Assembly (NCBI GenBank): GCA_036381615.1
Contig: DASVCL010000027.1
Location: 62,001 to 126,000, forward strand
DNA from: CALANV01 sp036381615
GTDB taxonomy: Bacteria > Pseudomonadota > Alphaproteobacteria > CACIAM-22H2
DNA: 64,000 nucleotides
Direction of reading: 5' to 3'
Positions within the stretch are counted from its first letter, which is position 1. Each line of letters starts with the position of its first letter. Both the position numbers and the translations under genes were made by a program. The notes beneath the pieces are model-generated. The model worked only from the letters and a program-made list of their open reading frames with translations, did not search any database and was not told the DNA's origin. Shown here in pieces: positions 25,764 to 34,788 of this stretch.

Positions 25764-25785
25764 TCCTCTCTCCCCGATCAGGCGA

Positions 25786-26640
25786 TCATGAGGCGCGGCG
25801 CAACCGCTCGACGGCCGCACGCAGGTCCCGGACTTCGGCGGCGAGCGCCTTCAGCTCCTGCGCCATGGCGGCCTCCGCCGAGATCTCGGCGGTGCGGACC
25901 TCCGCATCCACCACCTCGACCTTATGCAGCTTCTGCATGGAATCGACGATCAGTGCAATGAACAGATTGAGCACGGTGAAGGTCGACAGCAGCATGAACG
26001 GAATGAAGACCAGCAGCGCCGAGGCATGATGCGCGCGCACCGCATCGACGATTTCGGTCCAGCCCTCGAGCGTCATGATCTGGAACAGGGCGTACATCGA
26101 TGCGCCGATGCTGCCGAAGTAATCCGGGTTGGTCTCGCCGTAGAGCCGCGTCGCCATCACGGCGAACACATAGAAAACGAGCAGCATCAGCAGGATGATC
26201 GACGAGAGCCCCGGGATCGACTTGATCAGGGCCTCGACGATCGACCGCATCGCCGGCACGGCGGAGATCAGGCGAAACGCCCGCAGCACGCGCAGCGCCC
26301 GCAGGACCGACAGCCCGCCGCTCGACGGCAGCAGCGCCACGCCGACCACGCCCGCGTCGAACAGATTCCAGCCGTTCAGGAAGAACCGCGGCCCATGCGC
26401 GACGATCCGCAGCGTCAGCTCGACGACGAAGACGGCGAGAATCGCGAGGTCGACGGCCGCGACGACGTCACCCCATGCCGCGACGATGCCATCGACTGTC
26501 TCGAGCCCGAGCGTGACCGCGTTGATGACGATCAGCAATGTGATCGCGCGCTGAAACCGGTCCGATTCGACCCAGGCGCGCAGTCGCATCCGCCATCCGC
26601 CGGATGTCGTCTGGCGGGCAGTCATCGCATTGTCTTCCAC
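25786..26640 (-). CDS. Voltage-gated sodium channel-like ion transporter (BacNav type)
   Basis: A 284-residue six-helix channel subunit, expected to form a tetramer. S1-S3 are hydrophobic. S4 carries four arginines at three-residue spacing (SVLRALRVLRAFRLIS). The pore helix and selectivity filter read LFQIMTLEGWTEIVDAV, S6 is LSTFTVLNLFIALIVDSMQ, and the C-terminus is a predicted coiled coil (AAMAQELKALAAEVRDLRAA). NaChBac-type channels have TLESW; here Ser is Gly (TLEGW). A second ATG at 26625 is possible. It is followed by the CoA lyase after 22 bp. Confidence 0.88.
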   Translation of the reverse strand: MEDNAMTARQTTSGGWRMRLRAWVESDRFQRAITLLIVINAVTLGLETVDGIVAAWGDVVAAVDLAILAVFVVELTLRIVAHGPRFFLNGWNLFDAGVVGVALLPSSGGLSVLRALRVLRAFRLISAVPAMRSIVEALIKSIPGLSSIILLMLLVFYVFAVMATRLYGETNPDYFGSIGASMYALFQIMTLEGWTEIVDAVRAHHASALLVFIPFMLLSTFTVLNLFIALIVDSMQKLHKVEVVDAEVRTAEISAEAAMAQELKALAAEVRDLRAAVERLRRAS

Positions 26641-26743
26641 ATCTGGTCGTGGCCGTTACTGACGTGGCTTTTGCGTGCGCCATCATCTAGGAAAGTGATG
26701 TGAACTTCGCAAGCGCAGCCCCTCCGATCGCGGAAATGCCCGG

Positions 26744-27604
26744 ATGAACGTCCTCTCGATCCAATCCGGCGTGGTTTATGGCCACGTCGGCAATTCGGCC
26801 GCCGTGTTCGCGCTGCAGCGCCTCGGCCACGAAGTGTGGCCCATCGACACGGTTCGCTTCTCCAACCATCCGGGGCATGGCGGCCTGCGCGGACGCGTGA
26901 CGCCGGCCGCCGACATGGCCGACCTGATCGAAGGGCTCGCGGACCGGGGCTGGCTCGGCCGCGCCGATGCCGTGCTCACCGGCTACCTGGGTGCCGCCGA
27001 CCAGGGCCCCGTGGCCGTCAAGACGGCGGCCCGGGTGCGCCAGGCCAATCCGCGCGCGTTCTGGGTTCTCGACCCCGTCATCGGCGACCGCGGCCGGGTG
27101 TTCGTAAAGCCCGGCATCCCCGAGTTCATACGCGACGTCGCGGTGCCGCACGCGGACGTACTGACGCCCAACGCGTTCGAGCTCGAATTCCTGACCGGGA
27201 TGCGCTTGACCGGGCTGGCCGCGGCGCTGGCGGCGGCGCAACGCCTGCGGACGGCGGGATCCGCCCCCGGGCGGCTCGTGGTCGTGACGGGTCTGGACCT
27301 TGCCGAGTTCGGACCGGACACGCTCACCAGCCTCGCCGTCACGGCGACCGCGGCGTGGCGGGTCACGACGCCGCGCATCGCGCATCCGTCCCACGGCGCG
27401 GGCGACCTGTTCGCGGCGCTGCTCACCGCCCGGCTGCTGACCGCACGCGACGACGTCGCGACCGCGCTCGCCGCCGCCGCCTCGACCGTTCACGCCATCG
27501 TCGCGTCCAGCGCCGCGGCGGGCGCGAGCGAGCTGCGCCTTATCGAGGCGCAGGACCAACTGGCGCGCCCCGGTACCTGGTTCGCGCCGATACCGGTCGG
27601 CTAG
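26744..27604 (+). CDS. pdxY: Pyridoxal kinase
   Basis: Phosphorylates pyridoxal in vitamin B6 salvage. Its 286 residues start MNVLSIQSGVVYGHVGNSAA, the family signature. TVRFSNHPGHGGLRG, WVLDPVIGDRGRVFV and the ribokinase-fold anion hole HPSHGAGDLFAALL follow. It is divergent from the channel gene; the 103-bp gap must hold both promoters, but neither is obvious. Confidence 0.93.
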   Translation: MNVLSIQSGVVYGHVGNSAAVFALQRLGHEVWPIDTVRFSNHPGHGGLRGRVTPAADMADLIEGLADRGWLGRADAVLTGYLGAADQGPVAVKTAARVRQANPRAFWVLDPVIGDRGRVFVKPGIPEFIRDVAVPHADVLTPNAFELEFLTGMRLTGLAAALAAAQRLRTAGSAPGRLVVVTGLDLAEFGPDTLTSLAVTATAAWRVTTPRIAHPSHGAGDLFAALLTARLLTARDDVATALAAAASTVHAIVASSAAAGASELRLIEAQDQLARPGTWFAPIPVG

Positions 27605-27694
27605 AACCGGCGCAGCGGGAACGTTTGTATTCGCTGATCCTGCGGGCTAAGACAGCACGCATATCCGCCCAACGCAGATCCATCCGCACGCCGC

Positions 27695-28324
27695 ATGCTT
27701 TTTTGGCTGTTCCTCAAAGGACTTGCCGTCGGTTTCGTGATCGCGGCGCCCGTCGGCCCGATCAACATCATGTGCGTGCGGCGGACGATCGTGCACGGGC
27801 GCTTCGCCGGCATCATCTCGGGCTTCGGCGCGGCTGTTGCCGACACGCTGCTGGGCGCGATCGCCGTGTTCGGCCTCGCCTTCGTCACCGCGTTCCTGCA
27901 GGCGGAGCGGTTGTGGCTGACGATCGGCGGGATCGTGCTGCTGGTCGTGCTCGGCATTCGGGCGCTGGTCAGGCCCCCGCCCAAGCTCGTCTCCGGGCGC
28001 GACCCCAGCAGCCTGATCGGCGATTTTACCTCGACCCTCTTCCTCACCCTCAGCAACCCGGTCACGATCATCTCGTTCGTCGGCGTGTTCGCCGCGTTCG
28101 GGCTCGACGCCGACGATCAGGTCGGGTTCAGCGACTGGGTGGTGCTGCTCGGCGTCTTCTCCGGGTCGATGGGATGGTGGCTGATCCTGACCGGCCTGGT
28201 CGGCCTGTTCCATGGCCGTTTCACCGAGACCGGCCTGATGTGGGCGAACCGCATCACCGGCGTGCTCCTGCTCGCCGCCGCGGCCGTCGTCTCGGTCGAG
28301 GCCTTGCGGATCTGGCAGATCTGA
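27695..28324 (+). CDS. LysE family exporter
   Basis: A 209-residue inner-membrane protein with six predicted helices. The LysE/RhtB signature is FVIAAPVGPINIMCVRRTIV near the start, with the mid-protein TLFLTLSNPVTIISFVGVFA. Relatives export amino acids or similar metabolites. It lies 91 bp after pdxY on the same strand and converges with asd. The substrate cannot be read from the sequence. Confidence 0.9.
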   Translation: MLFWLFLKGLAVGFVIAAPVGPINIMCVRRTIVHGRFAGIISGFGAAVADTLLGAIAVFGLAFVTAFLQAERLWLTIGGIVLLVVLGIRALVRPPPKLVSGRDPSSLIGDFTSTLFLTLSNPVTIISFVGVFAAFGLDADDQVGFSDWVVLLGVFSGSMGWWLILTGLVGLFHGRFTETGLMWANRITGVLLLAAAAVVSVEALRIWQI

Positions 28325-28382
28325 CGGCGGGCGCGGGCGCGATCGCCGTCAGGCGGCCCGATGGCCGCCCACCGGCGGCGCG

Positions 28383-29405
28383 TCAGGCCGCCTTGCGCAT
28401 GTACCGGTCGACCAGGACCTCGGCGATCTGCACCGCGTTGAGCGCCGCACCCTTGCGCAGGTTGTCGGCGACGCACCAGAACACGAGCCCGTTCTCGACG
28501 GTGGGATCGGTGCGCAGGCGGCTGACATAGACCTTGTCCTCGCCCGTCGCCTCCACCGGCGTGACGTAGCCTTCGTCGGCGCGGTGATCGACCACGCCGA
28601 TGCCGGGCGCCTCGCGCAGGACGCGGCGCGCATCCGCCTCGCTGATCGGCTTCTCGAACTCGACGAACACGGCCTCGGCGTGGCCGACGAACACCGGTAC
28701 GCGGACGCAGTGGGCGACGACGTCGATGTCGGGATCGAGGATCTTCCGCGTCTCGACCCGCATCTTCCATTCTTCCTTGGTGAAGCCGTCGTCCATGAAC
28801 ACGTCGATGTGCGGGATGACGTTGAAGGCGATCTGCTTGGTGAACTTCGCCCGCTCGATCGGCTGATTCACGTAGACCGCGCGCGTCTGGTTGAACAGCT
28901 CGTCCATCGCCTCCTTGCCGGCGCCGGACACGGACTGATACGTCGCGACGACGACGCGCTTGATCTTCGCGAGTTCGTGCAGCGGCTTCAGCGCGACGAC
29001 CATCTGGATCGTCGAACAGTTCGGATTGGCGATGATGTTGCGCTTGGTATAGCCGGCGATCGCGCCCGGGTTCACCTCGGGCACGACCAGCGGCACGTCG
29101 GGCTCCATGCGGAAATACGACGTGTTGTCGATGACCACGCAGCCGGCCTTCGCCGCGCGCGGGCTATGGACCGACGACACCTTGGCGCCCGGCGACGACA
29201 GCGCGATGTCGACGCCCTTGAAGTCGAACTTGGCGAGGTCCTGGACCTTCAGCTCGTGGTCGCCGAACGACACCTTGCGGCCGACCGACCGCTCGGACGC
29301 CAGCGCGATGACGTCATCGGCGGGGAATTTGCGCTCGGCCAGCGTCGTCAGCATCTCGCGACCGACATTGCCCGTGGCACCGATGACCGCAACCCTGTAG
29401 CCCAT
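28383..29405 (-). CDS. asd: Aspartate-semialdehyde dehydrogenase
   Basis: Makes aspartate semialdehyde for lysine, threonine and methionine synthesis. From ATG 29405 it is 340 residues: MGYRVAVIGATGNVGREML, the catalytic Cys in IIANPNCSTIQMVVALKPL, TYQSVSGAGKEAMDEL, and the C-terminal ENGLVFWCVADNLRKGAALNAV. The open frame continues upstream to 29558 without family similarity, so the short start is preferred. asd near leuCDB is a common alphaproteobacterial arrangement. Confidence 0.95.
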   Translation of the reverse strand: MGYRVAVIGATGNVGREMLTTLAERKFPADDVIALASERSVGRKVSFGDHELKVQDLAKFDFKGVDIALSSPGAKVSSVHSPRAAKAGCVVIDNTSYFRMEPDVPLVVPEVNPGAIAGYTKRNIIANPNCSTIQMVVALKPLHELAKIKRVVVATYQSVSGAGKEAMDELFNQTRAVYVNQPIERAKFTKQIAFNVIPHIDVFMDDGFTKEEWKMRVETRKILDPDIDVVAHCVRVPVFVGHAEAVFVEFEKPISEADARRVLREAPGIGVVDHRADEGYVTPVEATGEDKVYVSRLRTDPTVENGLVFWCVADNLRKGAALNAVQIAEVLVDRYMRKAA

Positions 29406-29570
29406 GACCCAGCCCCTAAAATGGATTTCGCACCTGCGAGGCGCGCAACCGGCATGAATTACGCCCGGCCGCCCCGCTTTGCAAGCGCACGTATTCGAAA
29501 TTAGACCTGTGTTATAAAGTCGAAAATCCCCATATATTCTCACCGCCCCGACAACCAACCCTCAACGATC

Positions 29571-30182
29571 ATGAAGTCCCCCACCGCAACGCAGTCCTCC
29601 GCCGCCGAAGAAGGTCTTCTGTTCCTCCGGCGCTGGCTTGCGCACCCGCTCAAGGTCGGTGCGGTCCTGCCGTCGTCGCCTGCCCTGGCACGGCTCGTGG
29701 CCAAGCAGGTGCCGAACCGGCCCGATCAGGCGGTCGTGGAGCTTGGCGCCGGCACGGGATCGATCACCAAGGCCCTGCTCGAGGCCGGCATTTCACCCGA
29801 ACGCCTGTTCGTCGTCGAGATCGACGCCGACCTATGCGCGTTCCTGCGCAAGCAGTTGCCGCAGGTACAGGTCATTCACGGCGATGCCGGCCGCCTGCCG
29901 GAGCTCATCCCGTCGAAATGGCACGGCAGGGTCTCGACCGTGATCTCGGGGATTCCGATGATCACCCTGCCGATCGAGGTCCAGCAGCGGCTCGTCAACT
30001 CCTATTTCAGCGTGCTCACCCCGGGTGGGCGGCTGCTGCAATATACCTACTCGCTGTTCTCGCCGCTGCCGGAGGCGAAGCTGGGGCTCAAGGGTACCCG
30101 CAAGGGCCTGGCGGTCCTCAACGTTCCCCCGGCCTGGGTATGGAGCTACGAGCAGGCCGAGCCGGCGCGACAGGCGGCCTGA
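29571..30182 (+). CDS. Class I SAM-dependent methyltransferase, PmtA-like
   Basis: A 203-residue Rossmann methyltransferase resembling phospholipid N-methyltransferases (PmtA) and rRNA adenine dimethylases. Motif I is VVELGAGTGSITKALLEAG, motif II is FVVEIDADLCAFL, and ISGIPMITLPIEVQQRLV occupies the motif IV position. The N-terminus FLRRWLAHPLKVGAVLPSSP is typical of PmtA. If so it would methylate phosphatidylethanolamine towards phosphatidylcholine. It is divergent from asd and converges on leuB. Confidence 0.78.
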   Translation: MKSPTATQSSAAEEGLLFLRRWLAHPLKVGAVLPSSPALARLVAKQVPNRPDQAVVELGAGTGSITKALLEAGISPERLFVVEIDADLCAFLRKQLPQVQVIHGDAGRLPELIPSKWHGRVSTVISGIPMITLPIEVQQRLVNSYFSVLTPGGRLLQYTYSLFSPLPEAKLGLKGTRKGLAVLNVPPAWVWSYEQAEPARQAA

Positions 30183-30190
30183 CGGCACAA

Positions 30191-30251
30191 CGGCCGGCGC
30201 GCCGGCCGCATCGAAGGGCGGCATGACGGGCGGCCCGGCCGGGCCGCCCGT
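30191..30251. terminator. Two perfect GC palindromes between convergent genes
   Basis: CGGCCGGCGCGCCGGCCG (30191-30208) is an 18-bp perfect palindrome. ACGGGCGGCCCGG (30226-30238) is followed directly by its reverse complement (30239-30251), giving 26 bp. They fill the 75-bp gap between the methyltransferase and leuB. There are no T-runs, so a bidirectional stop or 3'-end protection is inferred. Confidence 0.55.
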
Positions 30252-30257
30252 TCCGTA

Positions 30258-31367
30258 TCAGGTCGCCAGCCGCTCGAGCTCCTTGAGGATCTCGTCGCCC
30301 ATCTGCGTCGTCGACACCTTCGTCATGCCGGGCTGCATGATGTCGGCCGTGCGGATGCCGCGCGCCAGCACGTTCTTCGCCGCGCGCTCGACGAGATCCG
30401 CCTCCTCGGCGAGGTCGAACGAGTAGCGCAGCATCATCGCGAACGAGAGCAGCATCGCCAGCGGATTGGCGATGTCCTTGCCGGCGATGTCGGGTGCCGA
30501 GCCATGGATCGGCTCGTAGAGCGCCTTGCGCCGCCCGGTCGCGTCCGGCGCGCCGAGCGAGGCCGACGGCAGCATGCCCAGCGAGCCCGTCAGCATCGAG
30601 GCGAGATCGGACAGCAGGTCGCCGAACAGGTTGTCGGTGACGATCACGTCGAACTGGCGCGGATTGCGCACGAGCTGCATGGCGCAGTTGTCCGCGTACA
30701 TGTGGGAAAGCTCGACGTCCTTGTAGTCGGCGTGGACCTTCGTCACCGTCTCGCGCCACAGCACGCCCGTGTGCATGACGTTTGCCTTCTCGACCGAGCA
30801 GACCCGGCGCTTGCGCTTGCGGGCCAGTTCGAAGGCCACGCGCGCGATGCGCTCGATCTCGGGCGTGGTGTAGACCTGCGTGTCGACGCCGCGCTTGGTG
30901 CCGTCGGGCAGGTTCTCGATCCCGCGCGGCTCGCCGAAATAGACGCCGCCCGTGAGCTCGCGCAGGATCAGGATGTCGAGACCGGCCACGACGTCGCGCT
31001 TCAGCGTCGAGGCGTCGGCGAGCTCGTCGAAGACGACGGCCGGCCGCAGATTCGCGAACAGCCCCATCTCCTTGCGCAGGCGAAGGATGGCGCGCTCGGG
31101 CTTCTTGTCGAACGCGACGTTGTCCCATCTCGGGTCGCCGACCGCACCGAACAGCACGGCATCGGCGGCGAGCGCATCGGCCATCGTCTCGTCCGTGATC
31201 GGCACGCCCTTCTTCTCCAGCGCCGCCGCGCCGACGAGACCCTCCTTGACATCGAACCGGACGGCCCTGTGCTTGTCCATCCACTCCATGACGCGCCGCA
31301 CCTGGCGCATGGTCTCCGGCCCGATGCCGTCGCCGGGCAGCACGAGGACTTTCTTGTTCGCGGGCAC
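30258..31367 (-). CDS. leuB: 3-isopropylmalate dehydrogenase
   Basis: Third step of leucine synthesis. Its 369 residues start KKVLVLPGDGIGPETMRQV. Substrate-binding arginines lie in LRKEMGLFANLRPAVVF and REL TGGVYFGEPRG. The metal and cofactor region is DVIVTDNLFGDLLSDLASML, followed by EPIHGSAPDIAGKDIANPLA. It is the last gene of the ffh-rpsP-rimM-trmD-rplS-leuC-RDD-leuD-leuB run, 106 bp after leuD. Confidence 0.96.
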   Translation of the reverse strand: MPANKKVLVLPGDGIGPETMRQVRRVMEWMDKHRAVRFDVKEGLVGAAALEKKGVPITDETMADALAADAVLFGAVGDPRWDNVAFDKKPERAILRLRKEMGLFANLRPAVVFDELADASTLKRDVVAGLDILILRELTGGVYFGEPRGIENLPDGTKRGVDTQVYTTPEIERIARVAFELARKRKRRVCSVEKANVMHTGVLWRETVTKVHADYKDVELSHMYADNCAMQLVRNPRQFDVIVTDNLFGDLLSDLASMLTGSLGMLPSASLGAPDATGRRKALYEPIHGSAPDIAGKDIANPLAMLLSFAMMLRYSFDLAEEADLVERAAKNVLARGIRTADIMQPGMTKVSTTQMGDEILKELERLAT

Positions 31368-31473
31368 GTTGGTCTCCTTGTCGATCTTTCTGGCGTCATC
31401 GCGTGACCGGCGGGCTCGCCCCGACCGCCCCCTGGCGGGGGCGCCCGCGTGTCACACGCTTAAAAGCTCCGGA

Positions 31474-32085
31474 TCAGGCGTAGAGCCAGGGCTGGCTCGC
31501 CTTCTGCCGCGCCTCGAAGCCGTCGATGTCGTTGCGCTTCTCGAGCGTGAGGCCGATGTCGTCCAGCCCGTTCAGCAGGCAGTGCTTGCGGAACGGGTCG
31601 ATGTCGAAATGCACCTTCCCGCCGTCCGGCCGCGTGATCTCCTGCTTGGCGAGGTCGATCGTGAACGTCGCATTGGCGCCGTTCTTCGCGTCCTCCATGA
31701 GCCTGTCGATCGTCTCCTGCGGCAGCTTGATCGGCAGAATGCCGTTCTTGAAGCAGTTGTTGTAGAAGATATCGGCGAAGGACGGCGCGAGGATGCAGCG
31801 GATGCCGAAGTCGAGCAGCGCCCACGGCGCGTGCTCGCGGCTCGAGCCGCACCCGAAATTCTCGCCGGCGATCAGGATCTTGGCGTTGCGGTACGCCGGC
31901 TTGTTCAGGACGAAATCCGGGTTCTCCTTGCCGTCGGGCGTGTAGCGCAGCTCGTCGAACAGCGCCTTTCCGAGCCCCGTCCGCTTGATCGTCTTGAGAT
32001 GCTGCTTGGGGATGATCATGTCGGTGTCGACGTTGATCATCGGCAGCGGTGCCGCGACGCCCGTCAGCGTGGTGAATTTGTCCAT
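31474..32085 (-). CDS. leuD: 3-isopropylmalate dehydratase small subunit
   Basis: A 203-residue swivelling domain of isopropylmalate isomerase. Characteristic blocks are PLPMINVDTDMIIPKQHLKT, AGENFGCGSSREHAPWALLD and IRCILAPSFADIFYNNCFKN. It lies 9 bp after the RDD-protein stop, between it and leuB. The large subunit leuC is separated from it only by the RDD gene. Confidence 0.96.
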   Translation of the reverse strand: MDKFTTLTGVAAPLPMINVDTDMIIPKQHLKTIKRTGLGKALFDELRYTPDGKENPDFVLNKPAYRNAKILIAGENFGCGSSREHAPWALLDFGIRCILAPSFADIFYNNCFKNGILPIKLPQETIDRLMEDAKNGANATFTIDLAKQEITRPDGGKVHFDIDPFRKHCLLNGLDDIGLTLEKRNDIDGFEARQKASQPWLYA

Positions 32086-32094
32086 GGTCTCCTC

Positions 32095-32799
32095 CTAGCA
32101 GGGGCAGGGCCGGACGCCCGCCGCGTCCGAGGGGGCGCGGACGACGAAGGTGCCGGCCAGCATGTCGTGCAGCGCCTGGTGGCGCGGGGTGAAGGCGGCG
32201 ATGAGATAGGTGATCCCGCTCGAAAACAGTTCGAGCAGCTTCATCAGCTGCCGGAAGACGGAGCGCAGCAGCGACAGACGGCGCCCCTCCCGGTCCGTCA
32301 CGCGCAGTCCCAGCGCCAGCTTGCCCAGCGTGCCCTGGAGGCGCGACGCCTCCATCGCCGCGAAATAGACGAACGGTACGAGCGCGAACAGGGCCCGCGT
32401 GAGCCAGTCCCGCCGGATATCGGCCGCGTTCCGCCCGATCAGCACCTCGGCATGGGTCGTCTGCGCGGCGCCGTCCGCAGCCGTCAATGTCGTATCGGCG
32501 ACCACGTAGATCCGCAGCGTTCCATCCGCGTATATCCGCGTTTCGCGGCCGACGGTGCGTTCGCGCACGGAACCGTCCTTCTGGCGCTCGCTGTTCCGGC
32601 TGGCGACCTCGACCTCGCGGCGGACCGGCTCTTCGCTGACCCAATAGGGCATGAGCCAGCGCCGGCCGGCGACGGCATTGACGGCGTGGACCGATCCGAT
32701 CAGCAGCAGCGCGAGCACGGCGGCATCGAGCGCAAGTGCGGCAAGGCGCAACCCGAATGGTGCGTATTCAAAACCCGCCGATGAGGCCAGCGCCGCCAT
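32095..32799 (-). CDS. RDD family membrane protein
   Basis: A 234-residue protein with an RDD domain: the N-terminal helix FGLRLAALALDAAVLALLLI, central helix ALFALVPFVYFAAMEASRL, the RDD-type block LGKLALGLRVTDREGRRLSL, and the C-terminal HQALHDMLAGTFVVR. About 95 hydrophilic residues separate the first two helices, likely a non-cytoplasmic loop. It is inserted between leuC and leuD with tight spacing. Its function in a leucine operon is unclear; some RDD proteins act in ion exchange. Confidence 0.85.
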   Translation of the reverse strand: MAALASSAGFEYAPFGLRLAALALDAAVLALLLIGSVHAVNAVAGRRWLMPYWVSEEPVRREVEVASRNSERQKDGSVRERTVGRETRIYADGTLRIYVVADTTLTAADGAAQTTHAEVLIGRNAADIRRDWLTRALFALVPFVYFAAMEASRLQGTLGKLALGLRVTDREGRRLSLLRSVFRQLMKLLELFSSGITYLIAAFTPRHQALHDMLAGTFVVRAPSDAAGVRPCPC

Positions 32800-32815
32800 G
32801 CCGGGCGACCGGTCC

Positions 32816-34225
32816 TCAGCGCATCAGCTCGCGCACGTCGGTGAGCCGGCCCGTGACGGCCGCCGCCGCGGCCATGCTCGGGCTCACCAGGTGCGTGCGT
32901 CCGCCGCGCCCCTGCCGCCCCTCGAAGTTGCGGTTGGAGGTCGAGGCGCAGCGCTCGCCGGGTTCGAGGCGGTCGGCATTCATCGCCAGACACATCGAGC
33001 AGCCCGGCTCGCGCCACTCGAACCCGGCCTCGCGGAAGATGCGGTCGAGCCCTTCCGATTCCGCCTGATGTTTCACCAGGCCCGACCCCGGCACGACCAT
33101 CGCGCGCACGTTGCCGGCGACCTTGCGCCCCTTGACGACGGCGGCCGCGGCGCGCAGGTCTTCGATGCGCCCGTTGGTGCACGAGCCGATGAAGACGCGG
33201 TCGATGGCAATGTCCCTGAGCTTCGTGCCCGGCTTCAGCCCCATGTAGCTGAGCGCGCGCTCCATCGCCGCGCGTCGGTTCGGATCGGACTCGTCGGCCG
33301 GATCGGGCACCTGTGCGGTGATCGGCAGCACGTCCTGCGGCGACGTCCCCCAGGTGACCTGCGGCGCGATCTCGGCGGCATCGAGCCTCACTTCGCGGTC
33401 ATAGGTCGCCCCCGCATCCGACGGCAGCGTCTTCCAGTACGCGACGGCGGCCTCCCACGCGGCGCCCTTCGGCGCATGCGGCCGTCCCTTGAGGTATTCG
33501 AACGTCGTCTCGTCCGGCGCGATCAGGCCGGCGCGGGCCCCGGCCTCGATCGCCATGTTGCACACGGTCATGCGGCCTTCCATGGTGAGGCCGCGGATGG
33601 CGTCGCCTGCGAACTCGATCACGTGGCCGGTGCCGCCCGCCGTGCCGATCTTGCCGATGATGGCGAGGATGACGTCCTTGGCGGTCACGCCGAACGGCAG
33701 CGCGCCCTCGACCGTGATGCGCATGTTCTTCGCCGGACGCTGGATCAGAGTCTGCGTCGCGAGCACGTGCTCGACCTCCGACGTGCCGATGCCGAAGGCA
33801 AGCGCGCCGAACGCCCCGTGCGTTGCCGTGTGGCTGTCGCCGCACACGATCGTCATGCCGGGGAGCGTCAGCCCCTGCTCCGGCCCGATGATGTGGACGA
33901 TGCCCTGCCGGATATCGTCCATGCCGTAATACGGCACGCCGAAATCCCTGCAGTTCGCCTCGAGCGTCTCGACCTGAATCCGGCTTTCGGGGTCCGCGAT
34001 GCCCTTGCTGCGGTCCGTGGTCGGCACGTTGTGGTCGGCGACGGCGATGGTGGCGTCGGGACGGCGCACCTTGCGGCCGGCCATGCGCAGCCCTTCGAAG
34101 GCCTGCGGGCTGGTGACCTCGTGCACGAGATGCCGGTCGATATAGAGCAGGCAGGTGCCGTCGTCCTGCGTGTGGACGACATGGCTCTCCCAGATCTTGT
34201 CGAACAGCGTGCGCGGCTTCACCAT
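32816..34225 (-). CDS. leuC: 3-isopropylmalate dehydratase large subunit
   Basis: An aconitase-family 4Fe-4S enzyme subunit of 469 residues. Cluster cysteines lie in FIGSCTNGRIEDLRAA and REPGCSMCLAMNADRLEPG. TIVCGDSHTATHGAFGALAFG is the other signature block. It starts 94 bp after rplS and ends 17 bp before the RDD gene. Confidence 0.97.
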   Translation of the reverse strand: MVKPRTLFDKIWESHVVHTQDDGTCLLYIDRHLVHEVTSPQAFEGLRMAGRKVRRPDATIAVADHNVPTTDRSKGIADPESRIQVETLEANCRDFGVPYYGMDDIRQGIVHIIGPEQGLTLPGMTIVCGDSHTATHGAFGALAFGIGTSEVEHVLATQTLIQRPAKNMRITVEGALPFGVTAKDVILAIIGKIGTAGGTGHVIEFAGDAIRGLTMEGRMTVCNMAIEAGARAGLIAPDETTFEYLKGRPHAPKGAAWEAAVAYWKTLPSDAGATYDREVRLDAAEIAPQVTWGTSPQDVLPITAQVPDPADESDPNRRAAMERALSYMGLKPGTKLRDIAIDRVFIGSCTNGRIEDLRAAAAVVKGRKVAGNVRAMVVPGSGLVKHQAESEGLDRIFREAGFEWREPGCSMCLAMNADRLEPGERCASTSNRNFEGRQGRGGRTHLVSPSMAAAAAVTGRLTDVRELMR

Positions 34226-34272
34226 CGCTCGTCCCTCTCCCCCTCGACTTGCAGCGGCGGCCGGGCCGTTCC

Positions 34273-34294
34273 GGGCGGGCCGCTTCGCCCGCCC
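34273..34294 (-). terminator. Hairpin after rplS
   Basis: GGGCGGG (34273-34279) and CCCGCCC (34288-34294) form a 7-bp GC stem with an 8-nt loop between the rplS stop and leuC. No T-run follows, so it may only attenuate transcription between the ribosomal and leucine genes. Confidence 0.4.
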
Positions 34295-34318
34295 CGGCTG
34301 GCGGCTGCCGTGCGTTGC

Positions 34319-34738
34319 TTACTCCTGCGCCTGGCTCTCCGGCGCCGTCTCGGCGCCGGTCATTTCGGCGGCCGTCGCGGTGCCCGTCTTCTCGGTGATG
34401 CGGGCCTTCTTGCCGGTGCGGCCGCGCAGGTAATAGAGCTTCGCCCGCCGCACGTCGCCGCGGCGCACGACCTCGATCGAGGCGATGCGCGGGCTGTAGA
34501 GCGGGAACACGCGCTCGACGCCCTCGCCGAACGAGATCTTGCGGACCCGGAACGACGAGTTGATGCCGGCATTGCGGCGCGCGATGCACACGCCCTCGAA
34601 CGCCTGGATGCGTTCGCGGTTGCCCTCGATGACCTTGATGTTGACGCGCAGCGTGTCACCCGGCCCGAACTCGGGCACCGCCCGCTCGGCCGTGAGCTTC
34701 GCGATCTGCTCTTTTTCGATCTGTTCCATCAGGTTCAT
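34319..34738 (-). CDS. rplS: 50S ribosomal protein L19
   Basis: A 139-residue L19 with the family core FGPGDTLRVNIKVIEGNRER, IQAFEGVCIARRNAGINSSF, GEGVERVFPLYSPRIASIEV and the C-terminal RAKLYYLRGRTGKKARI. The tail after residue 120 is Ala/Thr/Glu-rich (EKTGTATAAEMTGAETAPES), as in several alphaproteobacteria. It lies 50 bp after trmD. Confidence 0.97.
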   Translation of the reverse strand: MNLMEQIEKEQIAKLTAERAVPEFGPGDTLRVNIKVIEGNRERIQAFEGVCIARRNAGINSSFRVRKISFGEGVERVFPLYSPRIASIEVVRRGDVRRAKLYYLRGRTGKKARITEKTGTATAAEMTGAETAPESQAQE

Positions 34739-34788
34739 GGTGATTTCTCCTTGAATTTCATTTTAGCGGTTTCGGGGGCGGTGCGCAC

